Shown here: positions 12,830 to 26,680 of the stretch, one piece after another
How positions within the stretch are numbered: the stretch's first letter is position 1
Layout of the letters: every line of letters starts with the position of its first letter
Source of the DNA: Callaeas wilsoni
Lineage: Eukaryota > Chordata > Aves > Passeriformes > Callaeidae
Assembly (NCBI GenBank): GCA_013398955.1
Contig: VWPU01012740.1
Coordinates: 274,501-338,500 of the forward strand
Length of the DNA stretch: 64,000 nucleotides
Direction of reading: 5' to 3'
Made by a program: the position numbers and the translations under genes
The notes under the pieces: model-generated
What the model saw: only the letters and a program-made list of their open reading frames with translations
Databases searched by the model: none
What the model was told of the DNA's origin: nothing

Positions 12830-13210
12830 GGCTCTCCAGACAATGTCACTTCTCCGCTTGTGTAATACATTACTGTTCTGTTTTGTACCTTGCTAATTAG
12901 AAAGCAGGAAAGAAAAAAATATATTTATATATAAAAGAGCTCCCATCTGACAGACTCAAATTACAAAAGTATTCTGATATAAATTATTTAATCAGTGGGG
13001 GAAAAAAAGAAAGTCACAGTACTAACTATCATTTCTAGACAGAGTATTAACAACCATTTCTTTCATTGGCTTCTGGTGTCTTATTTTGCGCACCCATCAC
13101 CAATAAGAAGCTCTTGCATGATGCTTACCATAAAATATGACTTTCATCTCTTTGTCTTTGCATTCACTTGCTTCATTTACCTTCCTAATGTATAAAAAGT
13201 TTTTAATTTG
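12830..13210. promoter_or_regulatory. Candidate conserved non-coding element
   Basis: This AT-rich block contains TGCTAATTAG near 12890, a TATATTTATATATA patch near 12920, and paired ATTGG/CCAAT words near 13065 and 13100. No coding frame is convincing. Regulatory role is inferred only. Confidence 0.25.
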
Positions 13211-14382
13211 CTTCCCTCCCTTCCTCTTCTGTCACTAGCACTCTTGAAAACTTCTGGAAGAAAAAAGTAAAGACTTTAATTCATATATGGGACCCCATTC
13301 TGCCAGCCAGATCTGCCAGTCTTTGAAATACATTCCATGAACAAGGGGTTGTTTGAAGGTGTGATCGCAGCTTTATGGCGAGGTTGCAAGCCGATGATAG
13401 GAAACCATTCCAACAAATGTACTGATCTTCAAAACCACGTTTCCTATGATGCCGTGTGCGGATGGATGGGCACTAGGAGGCCACAGGCTTTCTCGGGGCA
13501 GCTGTCCCCAGCAGCAGAGGGAAATGCATTCAGGGCCTGAGCTCTTCCTGGGGCAGAAGTGCCCACACTGGGGGCTTGGTGCTCTCCTTTGCAGTGACCA
13601 CCTTTGGCGCCCTGAGGTTATGCCTGCCCTGAAAGGCACATGTCCAGAGGTCAGGCCAAAAGTGTCCGGTTACCTGCTTCGGCCAGTGACTGGATCTAGG
13701 CTGTCACCCCAGCGCTTTCCTCAAGGTGGGCCCACATCCACGGCCCGTGGATGGCAGCTTGCGGTGCCAGGTCATTTTTCCCACCACTCTCTAAAAGTCA
13801 AGCCCAGAAGTTTAATAAGCCCCATCGTAAAGGGGCCTTGCATGGCACAGCTTTCACAGAACAACCACTGGTATTGCCTTGAGGCTGAGTCAACCCAAAA
13901 GGTGGACAGCAGCTCTTCGAACTATAAGGAGACCTTGCCTCCTTCCAAAAGACAAGAGGTATCCAAGGACATTGCACAAGAGCCTCCTTGGCATACGTGC
14001 TCCTGCGAGGCCAACAAAGCTGTGTTACACAAAAACAAGGGGCAAATCCCTGTAACCACCCATGGGCTGCTGTCAGACTGCAGAGCAAGTTTTCTCATCT
14101 AAGAACCTGAGACCATGAGTGAAAGGCTTTTCGAAAGACCAGAAATGGTAACATGCACCAAAACCTGTGTTCATGTATCAATTGTTTGTGCCAAGTCTGA
14201 AGGCTGCTCTGGGGTGAATAACCCTGGGGCCTCGCCTTGAGTCAATGCATGTGTCTGATAAGAGTAGAAATATATTGTTTTCTGGTCCCTGTGGTGGGTG
14301 AATATATTTCAATTGCCTGCTGAGAATATACATAATAAAAATCAGAGAGTAAACTGCTTTTCCTTTCACAGTTATGTCACTA
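13211..14382. other. Gene-free, mid-GC stretch with a long chance frame
   Basis: The plus-strand frame at 13446-14102 (218 codons) is among the longest outside the CpG island and the ZADH2 exon. It has no recognised domain, no hydrophobic pattern and no typical exon boundaries, and I do not recognise the peptide. It is most likely a chance open frame. A single-exon lineage-specific gene or old pseudogene is possible but unsupported. Confidence 0.45.
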
Positions 14383-14440
14383 CTCTCTCTCTCTCTCTTT
14401 CTCTCTCCCTTTCTCTCTCTCTCTCTCTCTATATATATAT
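14383..14440 (+). repeat. (CT)n followed by (AT)n microsatellite
   Basis: An almost pure CT tract at 14383-14430, with a few CCC/TTT interruptions, abuts a run of AT units at 14431-14440. The homopyrimidine part is a potential triplex former. Confidence 0.95.
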
Positions 14441-16469
14441 GGCAGGTTTGAAATCCATATCCTGTTGTTGGATCAACAGCTGAAGCTATTGAGATTTTCG
14501 TGGAAATCTTCCTCTTTTCTTCCTATGAGCTGTGAGTGGGCTAGGGGTGGGGGACAAAGTGTTACCTAGAAAAAAGTGATACTAATAAGAAATTAAATAA
14601 GTCAGGAGGCAGCTGTGTCACAGTGCTCTCTGGGCACATGAGCACCGTAACGTGGCAGGGCTGCTCCCTCTGAAGCCGGGGCAATGCTGGTGCCCACTGG
14701 CCCAGTGGCAATGTACAGCCTAAGCAAGATCAATGGTTCACACTTGCCAAGACCTCTGGGGCTGCTTTTTTTGCCCAGCTGCACCCCCAGCACCATGAGG
14801 GAGGTGTGGAGCCCCAAGCCTATTCTGCAGCCCCTGCACCATCGTTTTCCTCGTTAGATCTGGCCGGTCAGGCCCATCCCTGCAGTGCCACTGGGAAGGT
14901 GATAGTCCCTAGAAAGTGACATAGGCTCTGCATTCAATTGCTTTTGCAGGGGGAAAAAGGTCCAGGTGTTTTTTCCACAGCAGAGCTGCTGCTAATAGCA
15001 TCCTTCTGCTCCTCTGCTCTCTCTCTCTCTTCCTCACTACCACCAGGCGCTGGAAGTATGAAATAAAGCTCATTTTTCTGACATAATACATTAAGATCTT
15101 GAAAGTTTATGCCACAGCATAGTAAAATGAAAACCTCTTGGCACAACAGAGGTGAAGTGTTGCCTGTTTGTGAGCAGGAAGGGACGTTTCTGCTCACGTT
15201 ATCTTACACGATGCGCAACAGCAACTCGGGGCTGCCTGCAACCCTCGCCCTCCCCTCTGCTCCCTCCCGCTCCCCCATCTTGCCCCATGGAGACAAAAAG
15301 TCCCGTGTTCAGAGGCACACAAGGCTCAGGATTTAAGAGAGGTCATTTTTTTTCCACCTTACCATGCTGCTGTGGTGCTGCTGCCTTGACCTCAGCCAAC
15401 ATCAGGGGACTGTCTCCCCAGAGGTAGTGCAAGCCGCTCTCTGGACAAAAGCAGCCTTTGTGCTCCTTCAGCAAGGATGGGGAAAAGAAAGGGGTACCTC
15501 CTGATAGCTGTGTAGTGAGAATATCAGAACCAAAGAGCTGCAAGTCCTGAGTTACCCAGGATGGGCTGAGAGAAGCCTCCTTCTCTGGTGGGAATTACTA
15601 CTTGCAACTTTTAACCACATAAGTGACATCAGGTTGCCAAACTTGCCAGCAAAGTCAGCAAAAGTCACTTCCGGGAAAGAAAGACAACTGAAACAAAATC
15701 CTGGAAAGGTCTCAGGAGGAGACCACTGGTCGGTGGAGGAAAGCTCAGCCTTCATCCACACACGGTTGTGTGCTGCTTCTTCATTTTTGTGTACAAACAC
15801 ATGTAGTGCCAGCTGCCTGTGTGGGAGTTTTATTGTCTTGCTTGAAAGGTACAAGTTGAGAAGTCAGGGCAATATTAAACATCGTTTATTAAATGAGAGA
15901 GACTTTAATCTGCTCTAGAGATACTAAATATTTGATTTACTAGAAGCTTGGACAAATATCAAAAACCCCACATTTTATTCTTTGAATTGCATTTTCTCAA
16001 GGAGAAGGTGGGACCACCTAATGCTAACAGTTGGAAAGAGTGGATCCCAAGCACATTAGAGATGTGGGAGCAAGAGGGGTTTGTCCATAAGAAAACTTTC
16101 AATGCACTTACATCGGTGCAGGGTGAGAAAACTCCCTTTGCCAGATGCCTAATTGACTGGGTAAGTGTTGAGATGAACATCTACTTTGAAAAAAAAAAGG
16201 GAAAACAAGTCAAAAAGTCCTATCAAAATAGAGCATCCACAAGCAAAAAGAGATGAAGCCCCTGATTCATAAATACAGGGGAAAGGGTATGACACGTGCT
16301 TGTCCTCTCACTGTGCCCATCCCAAAGTACTGCTTTGGAGTATTTTGATCATCAGAGTACCAGTGGATTTTGGTCTGGCCCACTCTGGCTGCTCTTAAAT
16401 TGGAACTTGTACTGACTGAGTTAAACCAATGGACACTTACTGTGCTGAAGAATGATGTGCTTTGCTCCA
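14441..16469. other. Gene-free stretch, nothing specific seen
   Basis: Short frames only. A C-rich patch lies at about 15240-15285. No transposon or RNA gene was recognised. Confidence 0.5.
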
Positions 16470-16690
16470 GCCTGACACCAGTGCTAATTAATTTAGAGTA
16501 AACAGAAATAAAAATGGTACAAAGTACAGTAAAAGTATCCAGCTTGCAGTGATTTAATGAAATCAGTTCACACTCAGATAAAACCAGTGCAACTTAGCAC
16601 ACAGATAAACACCGAGAGAAACTGATTAAATGTCCAAACAAAGGGATGAAAACATGAAATCAGTTGGACAATAAAGAGGGTCAATCGTAA
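16470..16690. promoter_or_regulatory. Candidate conserved non-coding element
   Basis: This is an AT-rich, low-CpG block with GCTAATTAATTTAG near 16485 and GATTTAATGAAATC-like words near 16550. It has no frame and no repeat. Low confidence. Confidence 0.22.
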
Positions 16691-18052
16691 AACAGATTAT
16701 ATTGTCCCAGCAGAATTACTTTATTTCCTTTGTTTTTTTCACTGATTTTGTATTGTTTTGGCTTGGTTTTGGTGTGGTGCAGCTCAGTGTTTCCACCTCA
16801 ACCTCTCCTCTCAATAGAAAAGTCTGGAGTATTTCCTTATCCTTTTCCCCAGACATTATCACTCCTTTCTCTGCATCAGCTGGTACCACCTGCATAGAAG
16901 CAAGCAGATCTTAGAGGACAATCAAATATCCCATGGGCAAACTGGTTTTCTTTGTTTATAACACTCTGCCAAGCCCATCTTTAAAGGTGGGGGGGCTTTT
17001 TGGTTTGTTTCTTTTTTAAATGCCTTTAAAGCCAAGAACCTCTAAGATTTCCACAGATTTTTTTAGCATCTGACTTCTGTCCAGCTTCTGCGAATGCAGC
17101 TGCCTGCTCTGAAGACATCCAGGCTTCCGTGGTGTGCCGTGCAGACAGATGCTCAACCACTGACGCACGCAAACAGAAAATGTGGGTTAAGAGATGGGGA
17201 CAAGAGTGACCCAGAATGGCTGGAAGCTGAAACTCCCAGACAAGTCAATATATGGACTGCAGCGTCAGCAGGATGAGCACAAGCAAACGAACACAGATTG
17301 CTGCTGCACTTTTCACCAGACTGGAGATCTCCACCAGGAAAATGAAAAGGTGCCACCTTTAGTGCCACAAGGAGGCAGGCACGGGAACATTCCTGGCATT
17401 CTTGGTGCAGTCCTTGGGCTGCCAGCCCAAAAGTTCAGTCCCGTGTGGAAGATGGTGAATGTGGAGCCCAAACTCAGGAAGGAGTCAGAGGCTGCTCTCA
17501 TCAGCTCAGGCATAGCAGTCTCCTCATCTGCAAGGGTAGGTCAGAGCCCCGCGGGATGATGCAAGAGGGTGAAACCATTCTCATGCCTGTTACCCACACA
17601 ATGTTGCCCCCTTACACCTGGAAAATTGCTTTGTTCTAAGCAGCTTCAGCTACTGGATGACTTGTACCTTTCAGTATCAAGCATGTCATCTTTGACCCTT
17701 TTGCCTTTCCTAGGCATCTTTTCAAGGATTGGCAAATTGATCCCAAATGCTGCTTTTGAAGCACTTTAGGGAGAGGGGAAAAAAAAAATTATGTATTTCA
17801 GTATATTTATACCAAAATTATCCCTGAGAGAATTAAAATATATATTGTGGTCTCTTCAGTTATGTAGCTAGGACTTCAGATTTTTTTGACTACACCACTT
17901 GTTTTATCCAGTTTCTCATCCTGCCCACCAGACCTGGCATGGCTCGGTATCTTCTGAACCATGATGGGCCCTTCCCAGCTTATTCTATTCATGAATCTCT
18001 TACATGGGCTACTCTTTTTCTATGTGCAGCTCTTTGGTGATGGCAGTGTGAG
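16691..18052. other. Gene-free stretch, nothing specific seen
   Basis: The frame at 17194-17559 (121 codons) has no family features. A G-run occurs near 16989-16995 and short A/T-rich patches near 17780-17850. Confidence 0.5.
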
Positions 18053-18135
18053 TTTTGCACACACAGAGTCCATGGAATTCACTGGCAATCCACAGAAGTA
18101 CATTTTTTTTTGTATTTAATGTGGTATGGAAAAAA
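18053..18135 (+). repeat. Local direct duplication, copy 1
   Basis: About 83 bp match the segment at 18870-18950 in the same orientation. They share TTTTGCACACACAG, CCATGG, the exact block GGCAATCCACAGAA, a T-rich middle and TTAATGTGGT-TGGAAAA. I estimate 80-85% identity by eye. The flanks on either side are unrelated, so the repeat unit is sharply bounded. Confidence 0.8.
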
Positions 18136-18869
18136 CTCTTCTTATGAAAACAGATAACATCAAGTGCCTGAGGCCTTTGCCCTAGGTGTCTCAAAGGGAA
18201 AGGCACTTAAAAAATGTGCAAAGCAGCAGCCCAAACCTCCCACAGTGCTGAAAAGAAGACTAAATATTCTTAAGGAAATATTGGGTTTGTTCCAATTTCT
18301 CCAGAAGCACTTACCAAACCCACTTCCACATTTTCGGGCACTCTTTTTGGGAACTCAGCATTTAGGTACTTTGAATGAAAACAGCATGGTCAGCTGGACC
18401 ACCTTATGTGAACATTAATTTCTATTCACTGGACGTGAATCTATTTTCCCTGAAAAAACTGTAGTGGCTCCACAGGAGCCATGTGGAGTCACACTGCTCT
18501 AAAGCCAGAGGAGAGTCCCACCTCTAAGATGCACTTCACTTTGCAAAGCATGTGCTATTAATTAACCATGAGAAATGGCTGCTCATTTGCTTTTCAGCTA
18601 CATGAAGATTAAATGTTTCCTAACTCAGCATCAGTCTCAGCTATCTTTCTCTTCAGATTTACTCCATGGGCTATCCACAAAGGACGGGGGAAATGGTGGA
18701 TGAGTGTGGGCAGCAGGGATGACTGAAATAGAGTGCGATGTGCTGAAGAGAACTGAAATTTAAGGAGAAACCATCCATATGCCAGGGGAAGAAAATCTAT
18801 CATATTTTGTCAATTCTGAGCAGATCATCTTCAAAGAGAAGGATTCTTAGAAAGTAAAATGGGTTATTA
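18136..18869. other. Spacer between the two direct-repeat copies
   Basis: About 735 bp without a recognised gene or repeat. It does not look like the interior of a known transposon, and no LINE or retroviral text was noticed. Confidence 0.5.
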
Positions 18870-18950
18870 TTTTGCACACACAGGGACCATGGCATTCATG
18901 GGCAATCCACAGAAACACACTTATTTTTTTTTTTAATGTGGTGTGGAAAA
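18870..18950 (+). repeat. Local direct duplication, copy 2
   Basis: Second copy of the unit at 18053-18135, 817 bp downstream and in the same orientation. The main differences are single substitutions and the length of the central T-rich run. Confidence 0.8.
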
Positions 18951-21900
18951 GAGATCAGCAGCACAGCAGAGGCACCTGGACATGAGGGGGATTTAGATAC
19001 CAGAAGACCAAAGGGATTCTGATTTCCCACTCTGCTGCTTGTCCACCCAACATGTGACTTTCTGTCATGGCCTCTTTTCTGTAGTCCTTACACACCTTTC
19101 TCTGAAATGCTGAGGATGACACTGGAGCATCTTGGGAAATGCAAACAGGAGACATGATATGCAATAGTTTGTAAAAGCATCATATCTTGGATGTGCTTCT
19201 CCTAAGAAAAAGGCAGAATTTTTTTCTTGGAGCCACCCTAAATAATAAATTGATGCAAACAGCAAAATGAGTTCTTGTGTGGTTTGGAAGCTATAAAGAC
19301 TCTCAACCACTAGACTGGTCCAATTCCTCCTGTTCTTTGCTTTTGGTCTAGTAAATTGAAAGGCCACCACAGATGTTAGTACCACAAATATTCATGTTCT
19401 ACTCAGAAATTGAACCTCTTTATTTGATGATTTCTTTAAATGAACATGGCTTTTCACAAGGAAAAGGGAGACCATCAAGTTTCTGGGAAAGGTTATCAGC
19501 TCTTTTGAATAGGCCCCAGTGAATTTACTGTTTTCCTAGTAAAATATCTCCCCTTTTGTCCTCTCTCTTCTTTTTTTTCCCAAACATTTTTCACATGTTA
19601 CCAAACCTCTCTATCAAGCTGGTATTTGTTCAGGTAAAGCTATTTCCTGCTTTCTTGACCTATTCTCTCCTTTTAAATTTTATGTATTTCCTCTATATTC
19701 CCACTGCCTCACTAGGCCTGTGTGGTGCCCATCAGAGCTACTCCCTCCAGTTGCCTCACAGGCAATATACCGAATCATCAGATGACCAAAGGTCACATTA
19801 GCTCCTTAGATATTCATGCACAGCTCTTCAGTTGCTGAACTCCACTGTCTGTGGCAGAACTTGCCTCTGAATGTAGAAGAGCAGAAAACACACAGCTATG
19901 GAGAAAAGAGACCCACGGGGACCAGTGCAGCATCTCCGAGAAGATAAAAAATATATCTATACAATGAATCTTAGCTAGAACAATTTCCATTGCAAGGAAC
20001 AAGATTTTTCTTATGCAAATAGAGTGTAAGCAACTTGGAAACCTCTGGTTTTTTGAGTCATCTTAATTTCTAGCTAATGGTTAGAATAAGCCTCTTTTCA
20101 GCATGTAGATCCCTGCAACGTTATTGCATACTCTAGCAAGGAGAATAGCTGGAGGTAGCAGCTTCCAGGAGTAGCACCTAAGACAGAAATTCAGAGGTCC
20201 AGGAACTGTTAGATGAGACTTTAAAGCAACCTGATTTAACAGTGCTTCATCTGACGCAGGAAAACCTGCGTAATTTTATGTCTGCTTGCTGTATGTGGTG
20301 AAGTGTTTATGCCTTTAATTCATTTCTCAGGAAATGAACTGGGGAGCTCAAAATCTCCTGGCATCAGGCTAGCAGCAGTCAATTGGCAAAATCCCATGAG
20401 GTCCATATCCATGTGCTGGGAGAAACCACCACTGTTCTGCATGAAGTTACACTGCTGGTTTTAAGCACTGCTCCCAAAATTTGAGTATTTTCAGTTGACA
20501 TTGGCTTTGGTGGTAAACAAGGGTGTTCAGGATCACCCAGCAGCATGTTGGTCGAGAGCAAACAGCAGCAAATATGTAACTTGCAGCCTTTCTGAAGACA
20601 AATAAGTGTCATGAGCCAGTTATGTGGAAAACAAGTTGTCCAACTCCGCAAATAGTTAGACCTCCTGCAATCAGCACAGTAAGAGACTTGCTTAATGGGT
20701 AAGATGAACTCTTTATTCCAAATCGTTATGCTTTGCGTCCTGCTTTTTGGTTTTGAATTTCTGAATGACTATGAAAACTCATCTCTGAAAAATGTCTACC
20801 ACAAAATGAACAAAACCCTCATAACGATTCTAATCCTCCTGTTTAATATGCGCACCAGAGGGTGCTGTGCTGTGGGTCTGAACAGGAATATTAGCCACTC
20901 CAAACTACATTTAGATTGCCAACAAAAAGTAAAATGCAAAATGTCTTCATGTAGATTCCTGCCTCTTTTTAGAAGGAAAAAAACATCGTCATTCTAAAAC
21001 TGCAGCTGAGCAAAAAGAGGGGGAAAAGTCAAAAAAAAAAAGAAACAGTGAATTATGTGATGTGGTGTTTTTACCAACTGTCTAAATAAAGGTTTAGTGA
21101 GTCACTGTGGAAAACAGAAAATCTTTCTTTATTTGAAGAGCTGCAGTTGAAGAGCTTTGTATGAAAAATCTTCCCTTAGGTTTGTAACTTAAACATTGCC
21201 CATCTGCTCTTGCCTCCCTCGTCTGCATTTACAGTAAATCTGAGATTTCCTTTTTCAAAAAATACATTTAAAATAAAAAAGTACAGCCTTGGCCAACAGT
21301 GTTTGTAGAGATACAGAGAATCTAACTTAGGGTGCCAGCATCTAAAATGATATTTTCCTTTCAGTGCACACTATAGGCAAGAAGTTTTCTGCTCTGGGCT
21401 CTGTGTTGGCTTCAGGTTCCCTGAAGGATTTTCTGGTTTCTGGAGGAGAAAGTGACATGGAAGCTTGAATCCTAATTAGGTGGGGTACCCAATTGCCAAA
21501 ATTTAGGGAAAGAAAAGAAAGATTGGTCTCCCTGGGATCAGGACCAGAATCCACTGAAGTTGATGGAAAGATCCCAGGTGCCCATGGAGACAGCCGTATG
21601 GTGGAGCAGTGAGAACCTCTGCTCTGTGTCCCCTGATAAGCTCATTGCCAAATCATGTGCTTTGCTTGTAGTTACCATGGCTGAAGAGCAATGCCAATCC
21701 CTCAGCACAGAGGGTGTGATGCATATCTCATTACTCTCATATACTCATGAGTATAAGACGCTTTTTTTTTTCTTTTCTTAATATACTCTCACACGTGAAA
21801 GAGGCTTCATGTCATGGTTTTGAATTAAAACCAAAGTAACTGCACCAGCGACAATTAATTTTTTCGTGGTGGAAAAACAGGTAGAAATGATAATCAGGCC

Positions 21901-22199
21901 CTTTAGTGCTATGCCTGAGAGGAAGGGTGGCTTACAAAGCATCACCTCTGGGTGTGTTATTGGGGTCTAGCCATGCCTAGTCATCAGTATGGAGGCAGAA
22001 GTGACTTACACTTTAAGGATAACCTGTGAGGAAGGGATGCAAAGGCAAGGATACTTCACAAACTCCCAACTTGTATTTCTGTCTCTGACTCCCATTATTA
22101 ATGGACCCATTCACTTTCATAAAAACAACTACACAAGATCTTCTAACCATATCTATAAAACTATTTAATGCTCTTTTCGAAACAAGGCATCTTACAGCC
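18951..22199. other. Gene-free stretch, nothing specific seen
   Basis: Only short frames occur. A poly-A run lies at about 21034-21045. An AT-rich patch at about 20265-20345 could be regulatory but has no firm signal. Confidence 0.5.
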
Positions 22200-25100
22200 A
22201 TAGTAATTGTGGTTTTACTAGACCTTTAAATGAGAAGCAGCTACTTATTAAGTTTTGATAGGGTGAGCTGATTAGACAAGTTAAACATAAAGGCACAATT
22301 TATGCATAGTCTATAACCACATGTGCATGTAGTGCAGTTCTTACACTGGTGTTTGGCACTCACTGCAATAGGAAATCCTGCTAGGTACACAGTTTTATGC
22401 CACTTACAGGTTACAAGTAGTAAAGCGAAAAATGCTGGGTTTTACAGGAAAATAATATTCATAAATCTCCAGCAGTGAATTACAGTATAACTCAGAGCTG
22501 TCTTTGTTTTGCTGCTGCTATGAATTCAATTCTGTTGCCAGTGCAGAAACAATAAACACAAAGACCAAAGTGGAAACCACTCCCCTTGCATTTGGCAAGT
22601 GCTTATATCCAATTTACAGCTGGACTCTGAAAATGGCTTCTGAAACAGTGCTAATAACAAAGAAGTTCCCACAGATGCTCTTTTTTTTTTCTCCTAGTGA
22701 ACTGAAGCAGTCGATTGTGTACAAGTTGAAGATTTCTTCTAATGCCCTACCTGGTTTTCCCAGTTCATCTGTCTCTGCTCCCTTTCGATGTGAATCATAT
22801 ATATTTGCCTTTTTTCTTATTAGGCAGCTCGCTCAGGGCACTGTGTTTTAAAGGACAGAGCTCTCCCTTATATAGTTCTCATGAGGGAGACACTATGCTC
22901 TGTGTGTCCTGAACTTAACTCCTCTTGATCTGGCGTAATTATGTTTTTGCCCGTTGATTTGGTTATTTTTATGTTCCAAATTCAGGCTCAGTGCCCTGCT
23001 GTGACCATACAGCAATTTTGTTATTTTAAGTATGTAGGCTTTTACAATCACTGTCATTAGTGGAATGATCTCAGGGAACTCAAAAGATTTAATTTGTTGA
23101 GATGCATCACCCACAGGTAAAATGTTCAGTAGGACCATGTAGTGTTGGATCTTGGTTCATTACAGAATAGCACACATCACGAACTAATTTGGCATGCTTT
23201 TTCATTGCACCCTGTTTGTATGGCCCACATCGTATGCTGGCACTGACCTGCTGCCTGGGCATTTCCACTAACACCTTTATAACTGGATTTAAAAGCAACT
23301 CAGAAACTGATTCTTGAAAGACCTCACACATGCAGAACATTAGGAACCTCAGCCACAGTGTGGACTGCTTGTGTGCTTAAGTACCTTGCTAATTCAGGGG
23401 CATAATGAGTGGAAGAGTCAGGTAATATGTAAGGAAAAACAGTTACCAAAAATCAATCATTTAGAGGATTACCACAGGAAGCTGGAAGGAATATCTTCCC
23501 CTGTGCAGCATTGCACAAACAGCAATTTTCTTCTAACACAACAAGCATTGGCCGATATTCAGCTGCAGACATGGGATGTGGAGAACACTAACAGTGTTCT
23601 TATCTGGTGTGAGGAGCCTTATCTGTGATTTGTTAGTGTAGGTGTGATGCTGCAACTAAAATTTTGCACCACAGAGTGACAACACCAACTGGCTTAAAGG
23701 GAACTATTTTTAACTTACACTAATAGAAACAAGAAAAGAAGGAGGCCTTAATTATACTTAAACACCTGAACTAGTTGTGGGTTTCAACCTCCTTCAAATA
23801 TTCAGTAGAGGTTTGGGACCTATACAGTGAATTTAAGTCTCTTGAAAACTGGTTTACTTTTCTCCCATACCTTCTGAAGTCTCTTTGGAAGTTGTTCACA
23901 AGCCCCAGATGTCCCTGGTCTCAGGCTGAAAGATTTTTGCTTTAAAAGCGTCAGGAAGTCTCTAGGAAGAGCAAGTGAGCTGTTAGGATCTCATGTGGAC
24001 AATAAAGACTTTGGATATCCTTATTTTAAATATTTTGAATAATATGCCAGCATAAAAAACAAAAGTCCTTTTGAACTGAAAGTGGGAACTGCTATCTTGA
24101 AATAATAAAAGATTTCCGCAAACAGCAAAGTTCCAGTATGCACAAGAGAAATGGTTATGTTTTCTTTAAATATGATATTCCAGGCATTGCCTGGCATTTT
24201 GCTACTTAAAGTCTTTCTCAGAAGAACAGAATGTAATAGCAAAATGTACCAGAGTGATACTTCGAAGGCGAGCATATATATTTCTTTATTTCTTAGTTCT
24301 AACATAGTCACAATTTTATAGTTTTCTACTTACTAGCTGGTATCTGAACACAGAAATTTATATAAACTCCAAACACAATCAGGTGGGGTATGAAATAAAT
24401 ATATAAGATAAACTTCTATGAATATGATAAATGCATCTCTTTGAATTATATAATTTATTCATGAGTGTTTTCTAGTCAGCTCAATAAGCTTCTTAATAAC
24501 TGTGAGCTGAAGACCAGGTGAAACAAAGGGACTGATGGAAGATCTCTTTCCATCTGTATTCAACTCTGTGCTATTCAGACATGCAGAGCATTGCTGCTGA
24601 GAAGAGGCTCCACAAACGTCCAACAGAAATTAAAGTTACTCATATGGGACTGGCCTGTTGGGAGCTCCAAGACATTAAAATTCTCATTCCCTTCTACCTT
24701 GTTTATTTGAGTGTGGTTAGCCAGCATGCCACTCCTAGGGGGATGAAGACTGGAAATAACCCTTCCATCTACTACTACTGTGAACTGTTCTGCCTAAAGC
24801 TGCCCCTGTAAGTCTACTTAGACATTAGGAGTCCCAAGGACTTGACTTCTGTCACACACAGAACTGAAGATATTTGTCTTCCAAGCAGCATCTTACTTTC
24901 TAATTGGTTTTCAGTTTCATTTACCATTGTCAATACTGATCTGTAAACACGAGCATGATTTAGCATTTGTCTGTTTGCAATTCTTTTTTTTGGTCTCCAT
25001 TTAGTTTTGATAGCAGAGATTGATGGGTGTTCTTTTAAGATCATCATTCTAACAGAGCATTTTGAGTCTGGCTAAGACAGAGTTTCTTACGGTCTTCATT

Positions 25101-26239
25101 CTTACTGTAGGTTCACCACCAACACCAAGAACGTTGTGGGACTGTCTCTTCACCCAAAAGTTTTACCGGATGATGACAATGCAAGTAAGGGAAATGTCCC
25201 AATAAGATCTCCTGGGATTGACTTCCACATGGAAATTATATCCATTGTATTGAAAAAGAGTCTTTTCAGTCAGAGGCTGTCATATCAACTCATTTCGTGA
25301 AGTATGTCTGATGGTACTCTGTATAGGTACTTCTTTCTTTGATTTGAGCTTCAGAAAACGTGTTCACTACATTTTCTATGGCCTAAGTGCAAAAAGAGTC
25401 TGGCTGTGGTGGTTAACACCATAAAAAAATTAGCAAATTATGCTGGGAAGGCCTTCATCTTCAGTAAAAAGAGTAGCTGTGGTCCATAGTTTTCCAAGGG
25501 CCACTTGTTTGGAGGGGTTTGCCTCAGAAGGAAGACAAAGCAGGATAATGGCAAAGCATCACTTACAAACATCACCTGTGAATACACGTTGCCTGTGTGG
25601 CTGGTACAGTTTAAAGATTCCCTCATTTCAGTGCATTGGTCTTATGAAGAGATTACAGAAGAATAAGAGAGAAGTAGAGGAAACCAATTTTCAATGGCAG
25701 CAGAGGCTTAAATATAAAACAACAGAGAAATAATGATATATTATATTGTCTCTGACCATATGAAGAGTTTTCTTCCATCCCTCAAGGCAGAACTGTAAAT
25801 ACAGGAATAGTCAGTTCCCTACATCTCTAAAGATTATGCAGCACACTTGGATAATCTGATTATTAAAAGGACCTGACCAGATCTCTCATATAACATAAGA
25901 GAACACTGGATCTTCTAGACCTCCTGGTGATGCTGGACTGTCCCCTTGGATTTCCTAGCCTGGTCCATTTGTGGTTAGTTAAGCTTCCTTAGGGATTCAG
26001 TAATTATCCTAATCCAGAAAATCACCATTTCCAACAAACACATTTTCAAATTTGCCCTCCCATCTTGTTTGAAATCTGTGCATATAATTCTGCTCTGCTA
26101 CTGAGTTGGCTTTCTTTTTGTCCTTCAGTCATCCACCCTTTCCAAAATTAGAACTTATTCTGAAGAGAAGCACACCAATCTCAGGTACTCTGACTCCATG
26201 CACACCTATGTGTGCGTATATGTAAAATTCAGAAACACT
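22200..26239. other. Gene-free, AT-rich stretch
   Basis: No exon or mobile element was recognised. AT-rich, TAAT-containing sections occur near 22215-22300 and 24380-24500 and could be part of a regulatory landscape. All open frames are under about 120 codons and look random. Confidence 0.5.
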
Positions 26240-26680
26240 TTACAGCACATAACAAACTATAGACAAGGGAAATATTTTTTTGATAGAAGCCAGGCTTGAT
26301 AAAAGGAGTGCACACTGTCGTGCCTGAAAGTATGGTATTAATAATTAAGCCATGCAATCATTACCTCAGGATATTATTTCTTAAATATCTCTTGCAAAGG
26401 CAATACGATTACATATGAATTATATCAATTTTCTACTAACAAAAAAAAATCCACAGAAATAGGAATTGAATTACACTGTCCAATTTGCTGTAAAGTTCAT
26501 TGTACGTGAAGAAATTAATCAAAGCTACCACCACCCATTTTTATGGGAACATAAAATGATGTGAACTTCCATTTTTAATAAAGATGCATAGCTCTTTTAT
26601 GAAGACTGACTAATAACACTGTAATGAACTGAAATGTTACTGATACATTAAGAATGAAAATTTTGAGGGATGTGTTTACT
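26240..26680. promoter_or_regulatory. Candidate conserved non-coding element
   Basis: This is a long stretch of very AT-rich DNA, free of simple repeats and with no open frame of 60 codons or more in any frame. It has TATTAATAATTAAG near 26337 and GAAATTAATC near 26510. The call rests on composition and motif density. Confidence 0.3.

Noticed and set aside
13446..14102. 218-codon plus-strand frame with ATGATG start
   Set aside because: No family features seen and the region otherwise looks non-coding. Only a homology search or RNA data could rescue it.
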